DNA from: Hybos culiciformis
Lineage: Eukaryota > Arthropoda > Insecta > Diptera > Hybotidae
Length of the DNA: 64,000 bases
Direction: 5' to 3'
NCBI GenBank assembly: GCA_964007475.1
Contig: OZ023273.1
Span: 36,392,436 to 36,456,435, forward strand
Numbering within the stretch: the first letter of the stretch is position 1; every line of letters starts with the position of its first letter. Of the stretch, positions 55,803 through 64,000 are shown piece after piece. The notes beneath the pieces are model-generated. The model was not told where the DNA came from. It saw only the letters and a list, made by a program, of their open reading frames with translations, and searched no databases. Made by a program: the position numbers and the translations under genes.

Positions 55803-57807
55803 TTAAAAGATAAAAATAAAATAGAAATAATAATGGTAAATTATATATGTAAATAAACTTTTGTCATTGTTGTTATAGTCCCTGATTGTAATTTTTTTTT
55901 CTAGTCTTCAGTATTCTGAAATTATTAAATAGAAATTATGATATGAATTGAATTTGAAGTGGATTTACTTTGATTTAAGGATTTATGTAATTTTTTTTTT
56001 TTTTTGGAAATAATTACGACAAAAAATAAACAATCTTTTTATTATATTTTATATTATATTATTATTATTATATTATACACCCATATAATTATGTATATCA
56101 TTATCCATTCCCATAAGTGCAGATTGAATCTGAAAAAGCTATCATTTTAAAAAAAAACAAGATTTAAAAATAATTCTTTTAAGATTTCACATGCAGATAA
56201 AATAATAACATTTTTTCTTAAAAACAAAATTTCCATTCAATAGTGTAGTTGTTGTTATATATATATATTTTTTTTTTCAGAGAAACTGTTTGTCTGATAA
56301 GGTAAATATATAGACAGAAAATCAAATAATTAAAATATGTTCTTATATTCAAACGTCCTTGGTGGTCGTCTTCACTATTCGATAACAATGGCATAATAGA
56401 AATCTTTATCATTTTTTTTATTTTATTTTTTATGAAAATGCCATAAGAGAAAGGAAAAGAAAAAAAAAAATCTTTTAAATGGAAAAATATTGATGAAAAA
56501 TTTTCAAGAATGTTATTTGAATAAAATTAATTGGATTTTAGTAATTTCTTTTCAAGAAAATTTTAATGAAAATTCATAAAAAATAACAATATTAATCAAA
56601 AACAATTTTCTTTTAATTTCTTTTCTTCTGTGAATAATTTTTCTTATTTTTCTATATCTGAAATAGAAAACAAAAAAAAAAAAAAATGAATTTTTCGATA
56701 TTCATATTTTTTTATTTTTACTTTTTTTTCATATTTTATCTCCTTTATTTGAAATATTTATTTTATTATTCATTAATATCATAAAAAAATTGGATTGTGT
56801 TTAATCGATTGGAATAAGAACAATTTTTTTTATGATGAAAATGCAGCTAAAGAAAAATTAGATGAAAAAATTTATACCATTTAGTATTATTAAAATATTG
56901 AAACATATACAGAAAATATAATTCAAAAACATTAAATATTGTTAACTTGATATTAGATAATAGATTCTAATTGAACAAGACGTAAAACATTTTCTCATTT
57001 AATAGACAAAATAGTTAATATTTATAGATTTTTTTTCATCATTTATTGATATTATTTTCACTTTAAAAAACATCCATCATACATAGGTTTTTACTTTAAC
57101 ATCTCAGAGTTCTTCCAATTAAAGTTTATTTCTAACCTTTATTTGTAATGTCTTCGAACCGTTGAAGGTTGAACACACTGATAATGTGTCTATTGTCTAC
57201 AATGGTGAACATAATATTTAAAAATAATTACACTTACGTATGAATGAAAAGTACCAATCTTTGAACACGTTATTCCAAAATATATATATATTATCTTCAT
57301 TATTTCAAATATTAAATTCAGAATATTGAAGATCTGAAAAATCGAAATCCTGGATTTATAAAATAATAATAAAATAAAACAAATGCATTAAATAATTTTA
57401 AATTTATTTTATTTTAATTTTTTAATATATTACATTTATAGAATTTATCGCAATATCATATAAGATTTTTGGTTTAATTATTTTTACTTTAGTTTCTTAT
57501 GTTTTACTTTAACTCACAATAAAAATTGTAATCCATACAAAAAAATTGCCATCTGAATTCTGGTATTAATTTTATTTATTTGAACACAGTTTTGAAATAT
57601 GTAATATAATTTCAAATCGATGAAAAAAAAAACGTTTAAAAAAAATAAAATAAAAAAATAATAATAATAATATAATTTCTTCGTGCATAAAGTATAGTTT
57701 CCATTCATTTGCTTTATCTGAAACAACAGTTTTGTGCTAAATTGATCTAGCTACACATACCGTTTGAGAATAAAACGTAGCGTGCCTGAATTAATACTTA
57801 TTACAGA
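55803..57807. other. A/T-rich non-coding DNA, no gene seen
   Basis: Homopolymer runs and TATTA repeats near 56045 only. Confidence 0.7.
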
Positions 57808-58359
57808 AGCCCTTATCATGGAAGACGCTGTCGTCTGTCGCCAAAGTCGTCTTTTAGAGTCGCCGACGACTCTTTTTCGTATTACGGAAGGCGCCCAATT
57901 TTCAGGCGACTGTAATTGACAAGGCGCCTTCAACTTGATATGATAACACTTGATTTTTTTGTGAACACCTAAATAAAAATCAAAAGAAAACGTAAAAATT
58001 TTTGAAGTTTAAAAAATAAAAATTGATTTTGATAAATAAAAAACTTATATTTACTTCATTTTTCAGAATTCTTAAGTTAAATAAAAATTTTTCAAAATAT
58101 ATTTTTCAAAATTTTTTTTTTTTTCAAATTTGAATCATCAAAATAATATACTAGTCGTCTACTTGAAAGCAGGCGAAAGTAAATTTATTAAAAAGACGAC
58201 AAAAACGACTTCAATAATACGGATTTTCAATTGATTGTCGTCTAGTGTCGCCCAGGCGACTAGACGACAAGTCGCCTGAAGGCGACAGCGACTTCCATGA
58301 TACCAAATTGTCGCTTTTGGCGACTGGCGACGGCGACAGCGCCTTCCATGATAAGGGCT
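57808..58359. mobile_element. 552-bp DNA element with dense GTCGCC subterminal repeats
   Basis: The ends AGCCCTTATCATGGAAGRCG and its inverse form terminal repeats that stay similar for about 25 bases (GCTGTCG follows). AGA flanks both sides (57805-57807 and 58360-58362), a possible three-base duplication. The subterminal regions are packed with GTCGCC/GGCGAC and GTCGTC/GACGAC in both orientations. A second CTTCCATGATACCAAATTG block (58291-58309) echoes the end. The centre (about 57950-58140) is plain A/T-rich filler. A weak 60-codon minus-strand frame inside is a by-product of the repeats. The superfamily is uncertain. Confidence 0.85.
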
Positions 58360-60376
58360 AGATTGTACCAGAATTCAATTGACTTTTATTATTTCGAATT
58401 AATAATAATTAAAAAAAACTTTTAAAAAAAACTTTTTAAAAATAACAACAAAAATATTTTAAATATACATAATTAAAAATTTTATAGGCCAAGAAATAAA
58501 AAATTGTGCATCATTTGAGCTTTTTAATTTCTTTTTTTTTTAATTTAAAACTTTATTGCAAAAAAATAATTGATGATATTTTCAATTCGTACTTAATATA
58601 GCAAAAGATTTTGCCGGACATGGTTCTGAATATACCTGTTTAATATATTCACAATTCTAGCGATGATCATTATTTAAACAAATTAATTTCTAAATTACTT
58701 GTATTATGAAAATTTTCTAAAAATGAAAAAATATTGACAAATGCCCAGTAAATTTTAATTCCAAGACACTTTTACGCGTCCCACACTATTTTGTCATGAC
58801 TAATCGTGAAATTCATAAATGAAAAACTATCAACTTTTGATAATTATCAACCTAAATGTAAAAGCAGTCCTCCATTTAAAATCTTAGTTTGAAATCTCCA
58901 TTCCATGTTTTGAAAATTTAAAACTTCAAGAGCACATAATACTATGGATTATTTTAATATACCAAGAATTCTAGGAGAAACTTAGATGCAAAATATAAAA
59001 TAACAAAATTTATACAAAAGAAAAACTAAAAACAAAATAAATGAACTTTATAGTAAATAACCCTTTTCTTGAAATCAGTTAATTTATTAAATATATAAAA
59101 AATTATCCAAACCACAGACGTCTTAAGTAATTGACAGCTTAAAAAAGCCGAAATTACTGTTGATTTGAGTATTTTATTTTATTAAAGATCGATCTTCAAT
59201 AATTTTTAATAGTACACTACTAGCGAAAATTGTGCATCATCAAAAACTTATTTTTTATATATTTTTTTTTTTACAAATTTTTAGACAAAAATGTCCACAA
59301 AAAACAAAAAAATTTTAAACAGTCTTAAAATTTAAGTAAGAAGTCTGTAGTTTAAATAAATTTTCTTGATATACGAATTATTTTTAATCAAACTCGAATT
59401 TTCTAGGGAATATTAATTATTATTATGTTTTTTTTTTAAATAAACAATATTTATTTATCTTAATTTATAAAAATCGTTTATACGAAAATAATAAATGATT
59501 ATTATTTGACATAAATTTATATATTGAACGTTTACATAAAAAAAAAGTATAATTCTTTAGAAACAAAAGCCAAAGAGGAAAGAATAGTTATCAAACCATA
59601 TAAGTCGCCAATCAATAGACATTTTGTTACTTTTTGTGATATTTCATTTTGTGCTAAATTGAATAGTTTTAGTTAATAATTGAAATAACTTGAAGTCATT
59701 TCTAATATTAAATATAATGCGTATATAAAAATATCACAAAAAGTGAAAACTATCGCCAGTATCACAAAATAAATTTGTTTTTGAAACTTGTTTTCAAATT
59801 ATCGATGTAAAACTACATTTTTGAGTTTCTTTTTGTAAAATTAAATGCATTATTAACATAAATTATATTATAATTTTTTTAAAATAATTTTTAGGTACAA
59901 ATGTTTTTGTTTTTAATTTTGGTTTTTTTTTTCTTTTCGTTATAATACACCTCTATGAATATCTTAAGTTTTAACATATTTTTTATTTATTTTTTTTTTT
60001 CAATTTTGGTTAAAATAAATTTTTTCATTCAAATATATATATTTTGTGTATAATTTTTTTTTTAATTACTCAGTACAGAATTATAATTCGTTTATATTTT
60101 TTTTCATCAAATTTTAAAAGTAATATAATTGAATAAATTTTTTTGTCTACAACTTAATTGTATATTGTATAATTTTAATTTTAATTTTAATTTACTTTAT
60201 TTTTAATTTATTTTACTTGATAAAAAAAACTTTTTTTAAGCAAAAGTAAAATGAAATCGCTTTAGCAAATTAGCTTTTGTAATCTTTAAAGTTAGAATAA
60301 GGAATTTAATAAAGTTCTTATAAGTTTTTCTGAAATAATTTTTTTAATAATGTGAGAATTTTGAAAACCGATTTAA
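58360..60376. other. A/T-rich non-coding DNA, no gene seen
   Basis: Only the 59604-59766 foldback relic is recognised. Confidence 0.7.
59604..59766. repeat. Foldback relic, inner arms about 16-30 bp
   Basis: ACTTTTTGTGATATTT (59629-59644) pairs perfectly with AAATATCACAAAAAGT (59729-59744). Complementarity continues weakly outward (GTCGCC...ATAG against CTATCGCC). It is probably a decayed short inverted-repeat element. Confidence 0.55.
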
Positions 60377-60901
60377 GAGCCCTCATTGTGAAAAATTGCA
60401 AAAAATTGGTCTTAGTTTGGCTTTGATTGTAGGGTTACTACAATCTAGACTGAAGTGATTTTTTGATATGTTTAGAGAGTGTATAACTGGCTCCAGGGTA
60501 GGTGAGGCGGATTTTTTAAATTTTGAATTTTTTGGCACAAACGAGCCTTTAAAAAACTTGAACACATTTGCTTGGATTCTGAAGTAAAGGAAAAAGATAA
60601 TAAAAAATCTCAAACGCAGAAATAAAGCTAAAATACCACTCTCCAGGGCTGGTGACGTGAAATTTTGAAAAAATTAAATTAATTTAATTTATTTCTAAGA
60701 ATTTTTTAATTTTTTTGATAAATTACAGTTTCTGCACAGAAATCAAATTCAAATATAGTTTTGTGATTTTCTGGTAGAGGTGTTTTTCGTACAATTTCTG
60801 TCGCATTTTTCACGGCCGTTTATTTTCTGTAAAATAAAACAAAAAAAAAACTGCAAAAATAGAAAACAGAAATAGAAAACAGAATTTCAAGTGGAGGGCT
60901 C
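60377..60901. mobile_element. 525-bp piggyBac-like MITE flanked by TTAA
   Basis: The ends GAGCCCTC and GAGGGCTC are perfect inverted repeats with weaker similarity further in (TTGTGAAAA against CTTGAAAT). Both are flanked by TTAA (60373-60376 and 60902-60905), the target duplication of piggyBac elements. Inside are two related phrases, CTCCAGGGTAGGTGAGGCG (about 60491) and CTCCAGGGCTGGTGACGTG (about 60642). No transposase is encoded. The short terminal repeat lowers confidence in the superfamily, because an A/T-rich sequence offers TTAA often. Confidence 0.65.
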
Positions 60902-62693
60902 TTAATTATTTATGAAACAACCGAGCTCATTGTCTCCTCGTTTGACAATCACAGAATGTTAAAAAAAAATATTCATTGAAATCCAACGTATAAAAAAAAT
61001 ATATAAAAAAATAAGCTTGAAATTTCTATATTTATGTTAATTATAATTCAATGGAATACTATTAAATAAGAAGTTTTCTTAAGCTAAAAGAGGCTAAAGC
61101 GATACATTTATTTTTATTATGTAAATATATTGTAATTGTAATGTTATGGCAATCTGTTAAGAAAGAAATCTTATTTTAGTATGTTTTGACTTAAATTTTA
61201 TTTACTGTCAAATAAAAGTTAATAAATTGATTATATTATATTTTTGAACACTCAATAATACTGCAATAATAAATGTGAGTTATTTTTTTATGTTTATTTT
61301 TTTTTTTTTGGTATTTTCATTTAACAAATGTTAATATCAATTTTTTTAAATATGATTCTTGTTTTTTTTTTTTTCATTTCTATTTTATTTTTCAAATAAT
61401 AAAATATTAGGTTTTTAAAATATGTCATTTAAGTAAAACAAGAAAAAAAAACAATGTATATTTATCTAAGAATTCTAAGTACTTGTTAAAAAAAATTGTT
61501 ACAAAAAAAAATTTACATAATTTTCAAATGTGAGATTCATTTTAAAAATAAATTTAATAATGTAAAAATAAGTTGCTGATAAAGTTTAAACAATCTGTAA
61601 AAAAAAAAGTATATAATTACTTACAGAATTTTTTTAATATCGTACAAAAATGAAATCTCAACATGATATACAATTATTAATCATTAAATGCACCTTTATT
61701 AAAAAGATGGCTCCTTTTCTAGTAATATAGAAACTAGTTTTGGTTAATTAAAAAATTAAAAAATTAATATAATATAATATTAAATGTAAATCATTTCATT
61801 AATATTAATTTTACTTAATTTCCATGCATATTTCTGTCCTTACTGAGAAGTGTGATATTTGTTCGAAAATTTTATTCTCATCTCAAATTTTATTTCAATT
61901 AAGTTTAGTGAAATATTATTTTCATTTTCACTTGAACGAAATGAAAAAAATAATTTTGGAATAAGAAATATTTCAATGAGCATGCCTATTATTAAATTAA
62001 CAAAAAAGAACTTGGAACACAATAATTTTAAAAATTATTATTATCAAATATGTAAAATTAAACAAAATAAATTAATAACATTTCTGATTCTAAGGTAGGA
62101 ATATTTCTATTATTTTCATTAATGCCCAAAAATATATTTTAATATATTTATCAAAATATATTTAAAAAAAAAAAAAGAGTTCAAGAATAATAAAATTATT
62201 TAATGCAGAAAATTCAATTAAAATTTATCAATTATATTTTGCTATGAAAACAAAAACCAATTTACGACATCCTTATGATTTTTGAAATAATATTAAGAAA
62301 TAGTAAAACTTTATTAATTTTACTTTGAAAACAATATCAATCATAAAATTTTTTAGAATTATATAAGATGTGTACATCTGTTCCCATATAAAAAAAATAT
62401 ATATGGAAACAAATAATAATATTTTCAAAATTCGATGCGGAGCATTAATTAGTTTTGAGCCAAAAGGAAAAATTAGGTAGAAACCTTTTTAACTAAAATT
62501 TTTTTTTACACATTGATCTTTGTCTTTTTTTTTTAAAGTATAATATTATTTTTAACATTTTTGGTTCTTTAGCGTAATTAAATAAATTTGTTTTTAAATA
62601 TTTATGTAAACATAATTTGAATTATTAAATTACTATATACTTGTTCTTAATTTTTAAATTGAATAGTTCTAGAATATAGAATTTGTTATTATA
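60902..62693. other. A/T-rich DNA downstream of the minus-strand gene
   Basis: The right part probably includes the 3' untranslated region of the gene. A 79-codon plus frame at 61859-62098 and an overlapping minus frame are low complexity and rejected. Confidence 0.6.
62310..62315 (-). promoter_or_regulatory. Candidate polyadenylation hexamer AATAAA for the minus-strand gene
   Basis: This is the first AATAAA I found on the minus strand downstream of the stop, giving a 3' untranslated region of about 410 bases. In DNA this A/T-rich the hexamer arises often by chance, so the call is weak. Confidence 0.25.
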
Positions 62694-62715
62694 TCATCTT
62701 CTTTAAAGAAGATGA
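62694..62715. repeat. Perfect 22-nt palindrome just after the stop codon
   Basis: The half-site TCATCTTCTTT is followed directly by its complement AAAGAAGATGA. It starts 8 bases after the TGA, in the presumed 3' untranslated region of the minus-strand gene. It could fold as a small mRNA hairpin; function is unknown. Confidence 0.8.
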
Positions 62716-62723
62716 GATAAATC

Positions 62724-62805
62724 TCATTCATTCACTTCATCATCAGAACTTTCTGAACTTCCTTGGATTGACGGGAACCATGTCTCCCTTGTGTTTTTGA
62801 TATTT
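62724..62805 (-). CDS. Terminal coding exon and stop codon of the same gene
   Basis: After a strong acceptor (TTTTCTTACAG/A) the frame carried by the split Thr codon stays open for 26 codons and ends at TGA (62724-62726). The C-terminus contains RETWFPSIQG followed by SSESSDDEVNE, an acidic serine-rich tail that resembles casein kinase 2 sites; that reading is inference. Phase, acceptor and donor agree exactly, and base composition rises relative to the flanks, so I regard the splice as well supported although no transcript was seen. With the preceding exon it gives about 301 residues. The tail does not end in an obvious PDZ ligand. The terminal Trp-containing block is the least repetitive stretch and the best search query for identifying the family. 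Confidence 0.8.
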
Positions 62806-62945
62806 CTGTAAGAAAACGTTATTAAGTTTAATGTATATTTATTTATTTATTTTTTAATTATTGGGATTTTTTTTTTTACTATAAATTAATTTGTTATTAA
62901 TAAAAAGTAACAAAATACTACTATAAATTTATTATTTATTCTTAC
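62806..62945 (-). other. 140-bp GT-AG intron, phase 2
   Basis: The intron starts GTAAGAATAA and ends TTTTCTTACAG on the minus strand. It is A/T-rich with T runs, a normal size for a short insect intron. It lies between two codon bases (AC/A, Thr). Confidence 0.8.
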
Positions 62946-63771
62946 GTTGTCTTTTTTGTATTAGTTGGTAGTGTTGATGAAGTTCTATAATAACCGTTTT
63001 CTGATTTACGCTCATCTTCATCATACTTATTACGTTGTAATGTTTGAGTCTCTTGTTTCATAGCGTCTTCATCAATTGTTAAATAATATTTTGAACTATT
63101 TGCAATTTTACAATTTTCACATTCACTTAAATAATCATCATCTAAGCTAGTATCGTTAGGTAAAAAGTGTTGATTTGGATTTGAACAATTTTTTGACGTT
63201 GTACAAACTGGTAATGATTTATTCGAATCATCATATGGTACGGTGGTGTTTTGTGATTGTTTTACTGTTTTTGGCAATGTTGAACGTTTTGAACAATCGT
63301 TGGGTTTGTTATTATTGTTATTATTATTATTAATATTAACGCAATTATTGTTACTAACATATTTTTGTGATTCTGTTGCATGTTGATGTGAGTTGATCAT
63401 TGAAAGACTCGCCGATTCTAATTGTGACGACATTGAAGCTACAGCTTTTGAAAAATTGTGTTGCTGCTGTTGATGTTGCTGATGGTGATGTCCAATCATA
63501 ATAACAGATGGAACCTTACTAACTACATTTGCAATTTGATTATTCAATGAACTTTTTGAATGATTTTTTGGTAAAGTATAAGTCACCGATTGTATCATTG
63601 TTGGATAAAATGTCGATGAATTTATAGTAGTTTGCTTATTAATTCCAGTATTATTGGTGTTACAATTAAATTGTTGTTGTTGTTTGTCATGTGGTGAGGA
63701 CGGTGGTAATGTCAATACTGGAGTTGACTTATCATCTTTATATTGACGTGGCAAAGATTTTGTAGAATAAC
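62946..63771 (-). CDS. Long internal coding exon of an unrecognised protein with Gln/His/Asn homopolymers
   Basis: This exon encodes 274 full codons of a low-complexity, hydrophilic, probably disordered region, and I do not recognise the family. In reading order it has QQQQ, a His/Gln run (HHHQQHQQQQH), an Asn run of about eight, a TSLDDDYLSECENCKI segment with two close cysteines, and an acidic/Lys stretch. Short S/T-x-L-P motifs recur: STKSLPR, TYTLPK, RSTLPK, SSTLPT. No membrane segment is visible. The left boundary is an acceptor (TTTCATTTAAG/G) with TACTAA-like branch sequence upstream. Upstream in the same frame the sequence reads TAA at once (63773-63775), so the exon must be spliced there. 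There is no ATG; the frame runs from an earlier exon outside the window. The exon ends at ACAAC/GTAAG, leaving two bases of a split Thr codon. Reading through the donor gives an immediate TAA, which would look like a false stop. Confidence 0.85.
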
Positions 63772-64000
63772 CTTAAATGAAAATTATATTTTTAGTAATT
63801 TAATCGAATTTAGCCGAATAGAAAAAAATTATTAATTAGGAGAAATGTAAAAATTACAAATACTTTGGTATTGAGTTCTAGTAATCATTACAGAGTAATT
63901 CTATTTGAAAAAGTAATCAATAGATTTCTCAGAAAGTAATTGTATTTAAAAAGTAATCAATTCTTTTCTCAAAAAGGAATTGTATTTAGAAATGCATTGA
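63772..64000 (-). other. 3' end of an upstream intron (partial)
   Basis: This is the intron preceding the long exon. It has an AG acceptor at 63772-63773 and a TACTAA-type branch candidate about 15-20 bases upstream. No coding sequence is seen to the edge of the window. It holds a short tandem repeat (63891-64000), listed separately. Confidence 0.7.
63891..64000. repeat. Tandem minisatellite, about 40-bp unit, at least 2.7 copies, running off the window
   Basis: The units start near 63891, 63930 and 63970. They share AGTAATT(C/G)TATTT followed by AAAAAGTAATCAAT and TTTCTCA. The second and third units differ by a few substitutions. The array continues past the window edge and lies inside the intron of the minus-strand gene. 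Confidence 0.75.

Noticed and set aside
57751..57933. Minus frame with more balanced amino-acid use
   Set aside because: It lies in the GC-rich subterminal repeats of the 57808-58359 element, which explains its composition.

Overview
The window is 64 kb of very A+T-rich eukaryotic nuclear DNA (roughly four fifths A+T by eye), most likely from an insect. The reasons are one spliced gene end with GT-AG introns and Gln/His/Asn homopolymers, degenerate non-LTR retrotransposon remnants, and many short non-autonomous DNA transposons of kinds common in arthropods. The order or species cannot be fixed from the sequence. There are no bacterial operons, rRNA, tRNA or CRISPR. Almost every open frame elsewhere is short, Phe/Ile/Lys/Asn/Tyr-rich and built on A/T runs, so I treat it as chance.

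The only convincing gene lies at the right edge on the minus strand. It has a long coding exon (62946-63771), a 140-bp intron (62806-62945) and a short terminal exon with its stop (62724-62805). Together they give about 301 residues of the disordered C-terminal part of a larger protein whose upstream exons lie beyond position 64000. I do not recognise the family.

The other 62 kb are intergenic or intronic, with scattered repeats. From left to right these are: a 1.3-kb hairpin-rich element (6371-7694), repeated in the same orientation at 31924-33272; a 159-bp pogo/Tigger-like MITE with TA duplication (8817-8975); a 176-bp inverted-repeat element (19138-19313); a degenerate GC-richer tandem repeat (20057-20300); a possible minus-strand 5' exon (23766-24060, weak); terminal-inverted-repeat elements at 24435-24855, 25743-25875 and 28892-29376; an unexplained GC-richer island (42330-42545); an RTE-like reverse-transcriptase remnant (46160-46705); a long foldback (53883-54157); the C-terminal end of a second LINE (55525-55802); a 552-bp element with many GTCGCC-type repeats (57808-58359); a smaller foldback (59604-59766); and a piggyBac-like MITE flanked by TTAA (60377-60901).

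The most unusual structure is the two-copy hairpin element. It ends in a stem of about 76 bp, its loop differs between copies by a nested palindrome, it carries an internal copy of its own right terminus, and one copy has lost an arm of another hairpin that the other copy keeps. All structural calls were made by reading the sequence; no alignment or database search was run.
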